A program made the translations under genes and the position numbers. This document shows positions 1 through 8,540 of a stretch of DNA of 64,000 nucleotides, piece by piece (the stretch's first letter is position 1; the number at the start of each line of letters is the position of its first letter). The stretch is from NCBI RefSeq assembly GCF_014084105.1, contig NZ_CP048289.1:6519922-6583921 (forward strand), read 5' to 3'. Source of the stretch: Streptacidiphilus sp. P02-A3a. Its GTDB lineage: Bacteria; Actinomycetota; Actinomycetes; Streptomycetales; Streptomycetaceae. The notes beneath the pieces were generated by a model. That model searched no databases, was not told the DNA's origin, and saw only the letters and a program-made list of their open reading frames with translations.

Positions 1-1891
1 TCGCGGCGGCGTTCTCGCCGTCGGGGAAGGCGGTCACGCCGCCGTTCCCGTCACCGACTCCGGACGGGCCGTCCTCCATGTTGGTCGGCGGGATGCACAG
101 GTCGGGCACGCCGGGGACCTGGCCGATGTACGAGGAGGCGCCGTCCCCGGAGAGCAGGGTGGCCTCCTCCGACTGGTCCATGGTGTTGAGCACCTGCTGC
201 ACCCGCTGGGCGACCGGCGCGGTGGAACCCACCCACGGGCAGCTGCCGTTGCCGCCGTTGCCGTTGCCGCCGGTGATCGGCGCCACGGTGGTCAGCCCGT
301 AGACGTCGAACTCGAAGATCGAGTAGCCGAACTGGGTGCCTCGGGCGGTGCCGTACATCCGCACGTACCGGTCGGTCACCGAGGCGGGTACGGTCTGGCT
401 GCCGCCGGTGCCGGTGGTGGTCGAGTAGATGGTGGTCCAGGTCGAGTTGTCGTTGGACACCTGCACCTGGAACGCCGTGGCGTAGGCGGCCTCCCACAGG
501 ATGCCCACGCTGCAGATCTGCTGCTGGGAGCCGAGGTCGACCTCCAGCCACTGCGGGTCGCCGGCCGCGCTGGACCAACGGGTGCCCGGGTCGCCGTCGG
601 TGGCGTCGGCCGCCGGGTAGTCGGTGGCGTCCTGGGTCGAGGAGGCCGTGGTCGGCTGGTCCAACGCGAGGTCCTGCGTGCCGCAGTACTCGGTCGGACC
701 GGTACCGCCGCCGCCGGTGCCGCCGCCCCCGCCGCCGGTGCCCTGGGTGAGGGCGAAGTAGTGGAAGTTCCAGCCGTTGGAGTCCTGGTCCAGGGTGAGC
801 CGCTGCTCCCCGGCCGGGAGGGTGACGCTGGCGGTGACCGTGGTCCAGGTCTCGTAGCCGCCGGTGTTCGGCACCGCCACCGCGCCGGTCAGGTTGGTCC
901 CGGCGGCGTTGGCGATGTGCAGCGCGTCAGCGATCGCGTACGGCGAGGCCACCCGGAAGCTGACCGTGTAGACCCCGGCGGTGGCCACCTGCACGGTGTA
1001 GTCGAACCACTGGCCGCTGTTCGTCCAGCCCAGGTCGTAGGCCCCGCCGGAGGCGCTGGTGTCCTGCGTGTCGGCGGTGGCCTCCAGGTCGACGCCGTCC
1101 GAACGGTAGCTGTTGGCACTGCCGTTGGCGGAGCTGACGTCGTAGGCCACGCTCTGGCCGCCGGTGTCGTAGTTGGCCGCCTGGACCGTGCCCGGCACGG
1201 CGGCGGGGGTACCGCCGAACGGCTGGTCGCCGTTGGAGCCGCCGCTCGCCCCCAGGGTGAAGGCCAGGTAGTGGAAGTTCCAGCCGTTGGAGTCCTGGTC
1301 GACGGTGAGCGTCTGCTGCCCGGCGGGCAGGGTGACGCTGACGGTGACCGTGGTCCAGGTCTCGTAGCCGCCGGTGTTCGGCACCGCCACCGCGCCGCTC
1401 AGGTTGGTCCCGGCCGCGTTGGCGATGTGCAGCGCGTCGCTGAGCGCGTACGGTGAGGACAGCCGCAGCGCGACGCTGTACGTCCCGGCGGTGGCGACGT
1501 TGACGGTGTAGTCGAACCACTGTCCGGCCGTGGTCCAGCCCATGTCGTCGGCGCCACCGGCCGCGCTGGTGTCCTGCGTGTCGGCGGTGGCCTCCAGGTC
1601 GACGCCGTCCGAACGGTAGCTGTTGGCACTGCCGTTGGCGGAGCTGACGCTGTACGCCACACCCTGGCCGCCGGTGTCGTAGTTCGCCGCCTGGACGATG
1701 CCCGGCACAGCCGCGGCGGTACCGCCGAAGGGGGCGCTCCCCGCGGCGTAGGCCGCGGTGTGCGCACCGGCCAGCGACAGCGTGAACAGCGCCAGCACCG
1801 TGAGCACCGCACGGAAGGCGGGTCGGCGGCGGGGTGGTCGCGACCCGCGGCGCGCGGGCGCCGGTGGGCGTGGGAGGGGCAGGGGTCTCAT
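1..1891 (-). CDS. Secreted GH3 glycoside hydrolase with CBM6-CBM6-F5/8C modules (3' end outside window)
   Basis: The frame stays open from the ATG at 1891 to the left edge, giving about 630 visible residues. A basic N-terminus and hydrophobic stretch (about residues 25-48, ending near AYA-AG) form a signal peptide. Two near-identical CBM6-like modules follow (about 52-209 and 224-374; both contain NYDTGGQ and SNGWNFHY), then a Gly-rich linker, an F5/8-type C (discoidin) module (about 400-530) and the start of a GH3 catalytic domain from about 550. Its MEDGPSG segment near 604 matches the family's conserved (A/E)DGP(A/S)G motif. GH3 enzymes of this kind are extracellular beta-glucosidases or beta-xylosidases. 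The catalytic Asp and C-terminal half lie beyond the window, so the substrate is open. AAGGGA lies 5 nt before the ATG. The perfect palindrome at 2122-2139 suggests sugar-responsive LacI-family control. Confidence 0.88.
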   Translation of the reverse strand, partial: MRPLPLPRPPAPARRGSRPPRRRPAFRAVLTVLALFTLSLAGAHTAAYAAGSAPFGGTAAAVPGIVQAANYDTGGQGVAYSVSSANGSANSYRSDGVDLEATADTQDTSAAGGADDMGWTTAGQWFDYTVNVATAGTYSVALRLSSPYALSDALHIANAAGTNLSGAVAVPNTGGYETWTTVTVSVTLPAGQQTLTVDQDSNGWNFHYLAFTLGASGGSNGDQPFGGTPAAVPGTVQAANYDTGGQSVAYDVSSANGSANSYRSDGVDLEATADTQDTSASGGAYDLGWTNSGQWFDYTVQVATAGVYTVSFRVASPYAIADALHIANAAGTNLTGAVAVPNTGGYETWTTVTASVTLPAGEQRLTLDQDSNGWNFHYFALTQGTGGGGGGTGGGGTGPTEYCGTQDLALDQPTTASSTQDATDYPAADATDGDPGTRWSSAAGDPQWLEVDLGSQQQICSVGILWEAAYATAFQVQVSNDNSTWTTIYSTTTGTGGSQTVPASVTDRYVRMYGTARGTQFGYSIFEFDVYGLTTVAPITGGNGNGGNGSCPWVGSTAPVAQRVQQVLNTMDQSEEATLLSGDGASSYIGQVPGVPDLCIPPTNMEDGPSGVGDGNGGVTAFPDGENAAA

Positions 1892-2338
1892 GGCGTTCCC
1901 TTCAGTAGGCCGGTCGGCTTCCCCCGCTCCGCGCCGCTCGGTCGCCCGTCGGGCACGGCTGACGCACACCGGAGCCGCGGATGTCCGCGCTGGTGTGTTC
2001 GGTGGTGCGGTGGTGACCTGGGCCAGGGCGCGCCGCGGCGCCTGCCGCTGGGGCGGCAGTTCGGTGCGCCACAGGTCGTCTCGCCGACCGTGGAGGGTGT
2101 CCGCGAGCGAGTGCGAAGGGGTGGGAGAGCGCTCTCCCAGGTTTATGGCAGGACTGAGGCCATGTCAAGCTTCCGCCACGGATCCGCAACTCCCGGCGCG
2201 GGCTCGGGCGGTGGCGCGGCCGTCGGCGCCGGGGACGCCCGGCGGGACCGGCGTCGGCCGGGGCCACCGACCTCCGCCGGGCGACCGCCGCGCTGCCCGT
2301 CCGAGCCGCCGGGCGGCCCGCTCACCGCCCGGCGGAGG
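1892..2338. other. Intergenic region upstream of the GH3 gene
   Basis: About 450 bases separate the GH3 start from the stop codon of the SDR gene on the same strand. I find no ORF here with convincing family resemblance. The recognisable element is the operator palindrome at 2122-2139, so this is read as the long 5' regulatory region of the secreted hydrolase. Confidence 0.6.
2122..2139. promoter_or_regulatory. LacI-family (CebR-like) operator palindrome
   Basis: TGGGAGAGCGCTCTCCCA is a perfect 18-bp palindrome centred on the CG step typical of LacI/GalR operators. The known CebR/CelR box of Streptomyces and Thermobifida is TGGGAGCGCTCCCA; this site has the same ends and core with a two-base insertion (AG/CT) in each arm. 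It lies about 230 bp upstream of the GH3 start. The inference is repression by a sugar-sensing LacI protein encoded elsewhere. Confidence 0.75.
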
Positions 2339-3070
2339 TCACCAGGGCACCACCCCGGCGTCCTCGAAGAACTGGCCGGTCGGGCCGTCGTCGGGCAGCG
2401 TCGCGAGCTTGATCGCGACCGCCGCGCCCTGCTCCGGGGTGCGCACCCCGCGGAAGCCGTTGAGGTCGGTCGCGACGTAACCGGGGCAGCCGAGGTTGAT
2501 CAGGATGTTGGTGTCCCCCAGTTCCCGGACGTACTGGAGGGTGACCGCGTTCAGCAGCGTCTTCGACGGCGAGTACGCCGCCGACACCGGGCCCGGGGCC
2601 GCTTCGCCGTCCGCTCCCGACTGCCGGGCGAGCGAGCCGACGCTGCTGGACATGTTCACGATCCGGGGCGACGCGGAGCGGCGCAGCAGCGGCAGCATCG
2701 CGTTGGTGACGTTGACGACGCCGATCACGTTGGTCTCCACCACCGTCCGGATGGTCGCCGGATCGACCTCGGTGGGCTGTTGCGGCATGCCGCCGGTGAT
2801 ACCGGCGTTGTTGACCAGTACGTCGAGGCGTCCCGCCCGCTCCTCGATCAGCCGCGCGGCGGCGCGCGCGCTCGCCTCGTCGGTGACGTCCAGCGGTACG
2901 CCGAACGCGTCCACCCCGGCCGCCCGCAGCTTCTCCACCGCGGCCTCGCGGCGCTCGTCGTCGCGGGCCCCGACTCCGACGCTCCAGCCGAGGGCGCCCA
3001 GGCCCGCGGCGATCTGGTAGCCGATTCCCTTGTTCGCGCCGGTGACCAGCGCGATTGTTCGTTCGCTCAT
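2339..3070 (-). CDS. SDR family NAD(P)-dependent oxidoreductase
   Basis: A 243-residue short-chain dehydrogenase. The cofactor motif TGANKGIG is near residues 10-17, NNAG is in the central sheet, SSS precedes the catalytic pair, and the YxxxK motif is YSPSK. PGYVATDLNG is the usual C-terminal cofactor loop. Length is normal for classical SDRs of the carbonyl-reductase-like group. The start at 3070 is preferred over the in-frame ATG at 3079 because GGAG lies about 10 nt before 3070 but only 1 nt before 3079. It is divergent from the LysR gene across a 93-bp spacer containing a perfect inverted repeat, so it is the likely target of that regulator. The substrate is unknown. Confidence 0.85.
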   Translation of the reverse strand: MSERTIALVTGANKGIGYQIAAGLGALGWSVGVGARDDERREAAVEKLRAAGVDAFGVPLDVTDEASARAAARLIEERAGRLDVLVNNAGITGGMPQQPTEVDPATIRTVVETNVIGVVNVTNAMLPLLRRSASPRIVNMSSSVGSLARQSGADGEAAPGPVSAAYSPSKTLLNAVTLQYVRELGDTNILINLGCPGYVATDLNGFRGVRTPEQGAAVAIKLATLPDDGPTGQFFEDAGVVPW

Positions 3071-3125
3071 GGGAACCATGCTGCTCCGCCGCCCGGCGCG
3101 GGTCCAACACCGATCGCGTACGCAA

Positions 3126-3144
3126 CGATACCGTCCGGGTATCG
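3126..3144. promoter_or_regulatory. LysR operator candidate between divergent SDR and LysR genes
   Basis: CGATACC, a 5-nt spacer and GGTATCG form a perfect 7-bp inverted repeat, compatible with the T-N11-A layout of LysR boxes. It lies immediately upstream of the putative -10 of the LysR gene, over the expected -35, which suits negative autoregulation plus control of the divergent SDR. Confidence 0.65.
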
Positions 3145-3151
3145 ATCCGGG

Positions 3152-3157
3152 TACGGT
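3152..3157 (+). promoter_or_regulatory. Putative -10 of a leaderless LysR promoter
   Basis: TACGGT fits the TANNNT actinobacterial -10 and is followed by exactly 6 nt before the ATG at 3164. No good Shine-Dalgarno is present. The arrangement predicts transcription starting at the A of the start codon. Confidence 0.5.
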
Positions 3158-3163
3158 GGCGGT

Positions 3164-4015
3164 ATGGAGACCCGGGAACTGCGGTATTTCGTGGCCGTCG
3201 CCGAGGAACTGCACTTCGGCCGGGCCGCGCGGCGGCTCGGGATCGCGCAACCGCCCCTGTCGCGGGCGATCCAGCAGCTGGAACGCCGACTCGGGGCGAC
3301 GCTGCTGGACCGTTCCAGCCGCACGGTCGCGCTGACCGAGGCCGGGTCGGTGCTGCTGGCCGAGGGCCGGGCGGCCCTGGAGGCGGTCGACGCCGCCGAG
3401 CGCCGGACCCGCCGCGCCGCGCGGCCCGGCACCGGCAGCCCCGGCCTGGTGCTGGCCACCAAGGCCAGCGCGTCCAGCGACCTGCTGGCGCGGCTGCTGC
3501 ACGCGTACGCCGCGCTCCCCGGCGCGGTCCCGGTCGAGGTCATCCTGTGCGGTCCGGCCGAGCAGGAGGGTCTGCTGCGCGAGGGCCGGGCCGATGTGGC
3601 GCTGCTGCACCGGCCGTTCGACTCGACGGCCGGGTTCCACACCGAGGAGCTGGACACGGTCGGCCAGATGGTGATCCTGCCCGCCGGGCACCGGCTGGCC
3701 GCCCGGCCGCAGCTGCGCCTGGCCGACCTCGCCGACCTGCCGGGCCTGCCGCTGCCGCGCTGGCCCGCCCGCGACGGCAGTTACCCGCCCGGTCCCGGCC
3801 CGAAGGTCCGCGACCACGCGCAGCTGCTGCAACTCGTCGCGCTCGGCCGCGCCTGCGCGGTCATCCCGGCGTCGGCCCGGGCCCAACTGCCGGGCGACCT
3901 CGCCGCCGTGCCGGTGCCGGACGCCCCGGCCGTGACCACCGTCATCGCCTGGCCCCCGCACAGCCGTTCGCAGCACCTGGCGGACCTCGTCCGCACCGCG
4001 ACCGAGCTGCGGTAG
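3164..4015 (+). CDS. LysR family transcriptional regulator
   Basis: A 283-residue LysR-type regulator. The N-terminal winged helix-turn-helix is clear (ELRYFVAVAEELHFGRAA, then AQPPLSRAIQQLE at about residues 29-41). The substrate-binding domain spans about residues 90-283. It is divergent from the SDR gene and shares a 93-bp control region with it, the classical LysR regulator/target arrangement. The start is fixed by alignment to the family N-terminus (METRELRYF) and by the -10-like element 6 nt upstream, suggesting a leaderless mRNA. The effector is unknown. A role in controlling the asnB operon 190 bp downstream is possible but not shown by the sequence. Confidence 0.9.
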   Translation: METRELRYFVAVAEELHFGRAARRLGIAQPPLSRAIQQLERRLGATLLDRSSRTVALTEAGSVLLAEGRAALEAVDAAERRTRRAARPGTGSPGLVLATKASASSDLLARLLHAYAALPGAVPVEVILCGPAEQEGLLREGRADVALLHRPFDSTAGFHTEELDTVGQMVILPAGHRLAARPQLRLADLADLPGLPLPRWPARDGSYPPGPGPKVRDHAQLLQLVALGRACAVIPASARAQLPGDLAAVPVPDAPAVTTVIAWPPHSRSQHLADLVRTATELR

Positions 4016-4020
4016 CGACG

Positions 4021-4047
4021 CCGCCGGGGCGACACCGGGACCGGCGG
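4021..4047 (+). terminator. Possible weak terminator after LysR gene
   Basis: CCGCCGG and CCGGCGG form a 7-bp GC stem with a 13-nt loop, 6 nt after the LysR stop. There is no U tract, as usual in streptomycetes. Confidence 0.4.
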
Positions 4048-4202
4048 GGCCGAAGACCGGGCCGGGAGTGAGGCCGGGGCGGGACCGCGGGCTCAGGCGG
4101 CCGGGACAGCGGGCCGGGGAGCTTTGAGGCATCGGAAACGCGGGCCGGATCGGGACGAAGTCCCCTTCCGCACCGCGACCACCTCAGGGAAGGCCTGCTG
4201 CC

Positions 4203-6062
4203 ATGTGCAGAATCCACGGTCATTTCGACGCCGACGCCTCTCCGCACGAACTGCGCGCCGCCGGGGCGCTACAGCGGCACGGCGGCCCGGACGACAGCCG
4301 GGTCGCGTCCGGTCCCCGCTGGGGGCTGGGCAGCCAGCGGCTGGCGATCACCGACCCCGACGGCGGGCGCCAGCCCTACGACCTGGGCGGCGGTCGGATC
4401 AGGGCGGTCTTCAACGGAGAGATCTACAACCACGCCGACCTGCGCACCCGGCTGGAGGGACGCGGCCACCACTTCCCGGACCAGTGCGACGGTGCCGTGC
4501 TCCCGGCCCTGTACGAGGTGTACGGGGCGGCCTTCGCCGAGCAGTTGGACGGCATGTTCGCCATCGCGCTGGTCGACCTGCGCGCGGAGCCGACCATGGT
4601 GCTGGCCACGGACGACGCCGGGATGAAGCCGATCTACTACCACTGGGACGGGCGGCAGCTCCGCTTCGCCTCCGAACTCCCGGCGCTGCTGGCGCTGCTC
4701 GGCCTGGGCAAGGACAAGCCGCGGCTGTGGGAGCCGGCCCTGGACAGCTACCTGGCGACCAAGACGCCCTTCGGTGAGGAGACCTTCTTCGAGGGGGTGC
4801 GGGTACTGCCGCCCGGGACCACCGCGCTCTGCTCGCGCAGCGGCGGCCTGCGGCTGCACCGGCGCGAGCCCGAGCCGCGGGCCGCCGCGGCCGACGGCCA
4901 GGAGCCGGGCGAGCAGGTGCGCGAGGCGCTGACGAGCGAGGTGGGCCGGCTGCTGAGCGCGGACGCCGAGGTCTGCGCGATCACCAGCGGCGGGCTCGAC
5001 TCCAGCCTGGTGACCGCGCTGATGGCGCGGCAGAAGGCGGACGTGCACTCGTTCAACATCGCCTACACCGGCACCTGGCCGCACGACGAACGGCACTTCG
5101 CCCTTGAGGTGGCCCAGCGCGCGGGCACCGTGCACCACCAGGTGGAGCTGGACATCGCGGACTTCCCCGAACTGCTGCCCCCGGTCGCCTGGCACCTGGG
5201 CCAGCCCAACGCCGACCCGATCACGCTCAGCACCTACGCGCTGTTCGAGGCGGTGCACCGGGCCGGGTTCAAGGTGGCGCTGACCGGGGACGCGGCGGAC
5301 GAGGTGTTCGCCGGGTACGGGCGGGTGCACGCGGCCGTCGCCGCGCCGGGGCCATGGATCCCGGCGTACGTGGACGCGCTCGCGGCGATCCCGAAGGAGG
5401 CCAGGGAGCGCCTCTACAGCCGGGAGTACCGGGCGTTCGTCGCGGCGCGGGGCAGTGCCTCGGACGCGATCGCCGAGCGGCTGCGCGCGGACGCCGCGCA
5501 CCGGCCCCGGCTGGACGTGCTCTCGGACTTCGAGACCGAGGTCCGGCTGCCCGCGTACCACCTGCGGCGCGTCGACCACCTGAGCATGGCGCACGCGGTC
5601 GAGGTGCGGCTGCCGTTCTGCCAGCGGTCGGTGAGCGGGCTGGCCCGCGCGCTGCCCGCCGAGCAGCGGCTGCGGGACGGGCGCGGCAAGGTCGCGCTGT
5701 ACGAGGCGGCGCGCGGGCTGCTGCCGCGCAGCGTGCTGGAGCGGCCCAAGCAGCCGTTCACGCTGCCGATCACGGCGATGCTCGCGGCCGGGACACCGCT
5801 GGCGGCGTACGCGCAGGAGATGCTGTCCCCCGCCCGGCTGCGGGCCGGTGGGCTGCTCGACCCGGACGCCGTGTACCGGCTGCTGTCCGCGCAGCGGGCG
5901 CGCCCGGCCGACTGCCTGGCCCTGGCCGTCTGGTCACTGCTGATGTTCGAACTGTGGCGCGAGGAGTTCGCGGTGACCCGCACCCGCGCCCGTACCGAGG
6001 TCACCGGGACGACCGGTGCGACCGGGACCCGGGACCGGGTCCTGCTGGAGGTGGCGTCATGA
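4203..6062 (+). CDS. asnB: Asparagine synthase (glutamine-hydrolysing), AsnB type
   Basis: A 619-residue class B asparagine synthetase. Cys2, exposed after Met removal, is the nucleophile of the N-terminal glutaminase domain (residues 2 to about 190; motifs RHGGPDD, FNGEIYNH and FASELPALL). The PP-loop SGGLDSS near residue 262 opens the C-terminal ATP-pyrophosphatase domain. Homologues inside biosynthetic operons often amidate a carboxylate other than aspartate, and the context here favours that. GGAAGG lies about 12 nt upstream of the ATG. The stop overlaps the next gene as ATGA, making this the first gene of a five-gene translationally coupled operon ending at 11922. Inferred role: installing the amide that the cyclic amidohydrolase two genes downstream could close into a ring. 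Confidence 0.88.
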   Translation: MCRIHGHFDADASPHELRAAGALQRHGGPDDSRVASGPRWGLGSQRLAITDPDGGRQPYDLGGGRIRAVFNGEIYNHADLRTRLEGRGHHFPDQCDGAVLPALYEVYGAAFAEQLDGMFAIALVDLRAEPTMVLATDDAGMKPIYYHWDGRQLRFASELPALLALLGLGKDKPRLWEPALDSYLATKTPFGEETFFEGVRVLPPGTTALCSRSGGLRLHRREPEPRAAAADGQEPGEQVREALTSEVGRLLSADAEVCAITSGGLDSSLVTALMARQKADVHSFNIAYTGTWPHDERHFALEVAQRAGTVHHQVELDIADFPELLPPVAWHLGQPNADPITLSTYALFEAVHRAGFKVALTGDAADEVFAGYGRVHAAVAAPGPWIPAYVDALAAIPKEARERLYSREYRAFVAARGSASDAIAERLRADAAHRPRLDVLSDFETEVRLPAYHLRRVDHLSMAHAVEVRLPFCQRSVSGLARALPAEQRLRDGRGKVALYEAARGLLPRSVLERPKQPFTLPITAMLAAGTPLAAYAQEMLSPARLRAGGLLDPDAVYRLLSAQRARPADCLALAVWSLLMFELWREEFAVTRTRARTEVTGTTGATGTRDRVLLEVAS

Positions 6063-7111
6063 CCACGATGGTGCGCAGCGGCTTCGCGCTGCTGGCGCGG
6101 GCGGCCGGAGCGCCCGGCCCCACGCTGGTGCTGGACCTGAACGCGCTGCCGACCGACGAGGCCGCGCTGGAGGCCGAGCTCACCCGGATCCGGCTGCGGC
6201 TGCGCGAGCGCCAGGCGGACGGCGGGCTGGACGGCCTCGGCGGGCCCGGCGGCGCGGAGGTCCTCAAGTGGGCGCTGATCGCGCCCTCCGCCCACCCGCT
6301 CTTCGATGTGGACTACCGCTTCGTCCAGGCGATGCCGGACGCGGTGGACCACTTCGACGCGACCGGCAACTGCGGGCACTCGCTGCTCGCGGCCGTCACC
6401 GCCGCGGCGGAGGCGGGGTGGCTGCCCCGGCTGCGCCCCGGCGACCGGATCCGCGCGCGGGTGCTCAACAACGGCGACCAGGTGGTCTGCCAGGTGGACG
6501 GGACACCGCCCGGACCGGGGGACGACAACGTCGTCTTCACCGCCCACTTCGTGGCGCCCCCGGGCACCACGCTGGGCCAACTGCTGCGCGACGGCGGCCG
6601 GGTGGTGCGGATGGCCAACCCCTACCTGTTCGTCGACGCGTCCAGGTTCGGCGTACGCACCGCCGAGCAGCTGTTCCGGGGCGAGCAACGGGACCTGTAC
6701 GCGGCGCTGGAGGGCATGCGGCGGGAGCAGGCGGCCCGCCTGGGCTGGCGGCCGGACGGGGCGTTCCCGAAGGTCGCGGCCGTGGTACCGGTGGCGCCGG
6801 GACGGCTGGCGGTGCGGGCGCTGACGGTCGGCGGCTGGCACCCCGGACTGGCGCTGACCGGCGCGGTCTGCCTGGCGGCGGCGTCCGCGCTGGAGGGCAC
6901 CGTCCCGTACCGGCTGCTGCGCGCGCACGGCAGGCCACTGTCCCCCGGGGACGTGCTGATTGACATTCCGTCAGGTCAGGTGGCGGCCGCCTGCGCGGCG
7001 ACCGGCGAGAGCCCGGACGACGAACTGCTGTGGGTCAGCGTGGGCGGCAAGAAGGCCCGGACGCTGGGCCGGATGGAACTGCTGGAACTGGAGGCCGACG
7101 ATGTTCGCTGA
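6059..7111 (+). CDS. PrpF-like isomerase (DAP-epimerase fold)
   Basis: A 350-residue protein resembling PrpF/methylitaconate delta-isomerases. These have the tandem diaminopimelate-epimerase fold and shift or isomerise the double bond of aconitate-type acids. Visible family features are the GLGGPGG segment followed by EVLKWALIAPS, the DVDYRFVQAMPDAVDHF stretch, the GNCGHS motif near residues 101-107 (equivalent to GNCGN, with the Cys as candidate acid/base), and the C-terminal HPSG-like IDIPSGQV and KKARTLGRME strands. It is somewhat shorter than typical PrpF (about 390 aa) and its N-terminal strand departs from the usual RGGTSKG. It overlaps asnB by 4 bp and the next gene by 11 bp. Expected substrate: an unsaturated polycarboxylate or its amide (inference). 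Confidence 0.72.
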   Translation: MTTMVRSGFALLARAAGAPGPTLVLDLNALPTDEAALEAELTRIRLRLRERQADGGLDGLGGPGGAEVLKWALIAPSAHPLFDVDYRFVQAMPDAVDHFDATGNCGHSLLAAVTAAAEAGWLPRLRPGDRIRARVLNNGDQVVCQVDGTPPGPGDDNVVFTAHFVAPPGTTLGQLLRDGGRVVRMANPYLFVDASRFGVRTAEQLFRGEQRDLYAALEGMRREQAARLGWRPDGAFPKVAAVVPVAPGRLAVRALTVGGWHPGLALTGAVCLAAASALEGTVPYRLLRAHGRPLSPGDVLIDIPSGQVAAACAATGESPDDELLWVSVGGKKARTLGRMELLELEADDVR

Positions 7112-8540
7112 CCGGAAGTCCGACGAGCGGGGCGCCGAGCGGCGGTACCAGCTGGTGGTGCACGGGGTGCGGCTGGTCACCGCCGAGGGGGTGGCCCCGG
7201 GCGGGATCGCGGTCGCGGACGGGCGGATCGCCCGGCTGCTCGGGCCGGGCGAGCGCCCGCCCGCCGTCCGCTACCTGGACGGCGGCGGACGCCACCTGCT
7301 GCCCGGCCTGATCGACTCCCACGTGCACTTCCGCACGCCGGGGCTGACCCACAAGGAGGACTGGGCGCACGCCGGCCGGGCCGCCGTCGCGGGCGGGGTG
7401 ACCACCGTCATCGACATGCCGAACACCGTGCCGCCGCTGCTCACCCCCCAGGACACGCACCGCAAGGCCGAGTTGATCACCGGACGGTCGCTGGTGGACT
7501 TCCGCTTCCACCTGGGGGTGGCCGGTGACGATCCGTCACCACTGCTGGAGGCCGGGCCGCGCGAGGCGACCAGTGTGAAGGTGTTCCTCGCCGGACACCA
7601 CACCGCGCCGCATGTGGTGCGCGAACCCGCCGCTCTGGAACGGGTGTTCCGCACCGCGAAGGAGGCGGGCCTGCGGCTGCTGCTGCACGCCGAGGACGAC
7701 GGCGTCTTCGCGCTGCTCGACCGCTGGCGCGGAGAACCCACGGCGTACGCGGAGTACGAGCGGCACCGCCCGCGCAGCGGAGCGATCTCCGCCGTGGCGC
7801 GGGTGCTGGAGCTGGTCCAACGGCACGGGACGGCGGTGCACGTGCTGCACGTCTCCACCGCCGAGGAGGCCGACCTGCTCACCGCCGCCGGACACGCCGG
7901 GCTGCCGGTGACCTTCGAGGTGACGCCGCATCACCTGTCGTTCACCACACGGGACGCGGAGCATCTGGGCGCACGGGTCCGGCTCAGTCCGGCGATCCGG
8001 GAGGGCCGCGACCAGGAACGCCTCTGGCAGGCCGTGCTCGACGGCCAGGCCGCGACGCTGGGCAGCGACCACGCGCCGCACACCCGGACCGAGAAGCTGC
8101 GCCCGCCCGCCGACGCGCCGCCCGGCCTGCCCGGGGTGCAGGAGATGGCGACCGCCGTCCACACCGGCCTGCGCCGCCGCGCGCCGGGCACCGACACCGA
8201 CACGCAACTCCAGAGCCTGGTAAGGCTGCTGGCCACCCGCCCGGCCGAGCTCTTCGGCCTCGACCGGCAGAAGGGACAGCTGCGACCGGGCCTGGACGCC
8301 GACTTCGTCCTCTTCGACGCCGACCAGCGGTGGATGTTCGGGCCCGGCGACGTCCAGTCCAAGTGCGGCTGGTCCGCCTACGAGGGCTGGACGATGACCG
8401 GCCGGGTGCTGCTCACCGCCCGCCGGGGCGAGACGGTGTACGCCCTGGACCCCGACGGCGGCGAGAGCTTCGGCGCCGCGGACGGCCGCTGGCTGCACGC
8501 GGACGCGCTCCAACCGGCGGCCGAGCGGCGGCAGCCGTGA
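7101..8540 (+). CDS. Dihydroorotase/allantoinase-like cyclic amidohydrolase
   Basis: A 479-residue member of the amidohydrolase superfamily, dihydroorotase/hydantoinase/allantoinase branch. All metal ligands are present: DSHVHF (H-x-H near residues 74-76), the carboxylated Lys in VKVFLAG (about 159), LLHAEDD (about 195), HVLHVST (about 248) and GSDHAPHT (Asp about 321). Enzymes of this branch reversibly form or open cyclic imides and ureides. Primary pyrimidine synthesis is an unlikely role: no other pyr gene is nearby, and the gene is locked between a PrpF-like isomerase (11-bp overlap) and an exporter (4-bp overlap). The ATG at 7101 is chosen because it gives the family N-terminus and overlaps the preceding stop. 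Inferred role: closing an amide-plus-carboxylate precursor into a cyclic imide or lactam. Confidence 0.85.
   Translation: MFADRKSDERGAERRYQLVVHGVRLVTAEGVAPGGIAVADGRIARLLGPGERPPAVRYLDGGGRHLLPGLIDSHVHFRTPGLTHKEDWAHAGRAAVAGGVTTVIDMPNTVPPLLTPQDTHRKAELITGRSLVDFRFHLGVAGDDPSPLLEAGPREATSVKVFLAGHHTAPHVVREPAALERVFRTAKEAGLRLLLHAEDDGVFALLDRWRGEPTAYAEYERHRPRSGAISAVARVLELVQRHGTAVHVLHVSTAEEADLLTAAGHAGLPVTFEVTPHHLSFTTRDAEHLGARVRLSPAIREGRDQERLWQAVLDGQAATLGSDHAPHTRTEKLRPPADAPPGLPGVQEMATAVHTGLRRRAPGTDTDTQLQSLVRLLATRPAELFGLDRQKGQLRPGLDADFVLFDADQRWMFGPGDVQSKCGWSAYEGWTMTGRVLLTARRGETVYALDPDGGESFGAADGRWLHADALQPAAERRQP

Noticed and set aside
3077..3079. Upstream ATG of the SDR gene
   Set aside because: Its only GGAG is 1 nt away, whereas the ATG at 3068-3070 has suitable spacing and gives the family N-terminus.
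7101..8540. Housekeeping dihydroorotase (pyrC)
   Set aside because: In actinobacteria pyrC sits with pyrB, carA, carB and similar genes; here it is translationally coupled to an isomerase and an exporter. A specialised role is more likely, though not proven.
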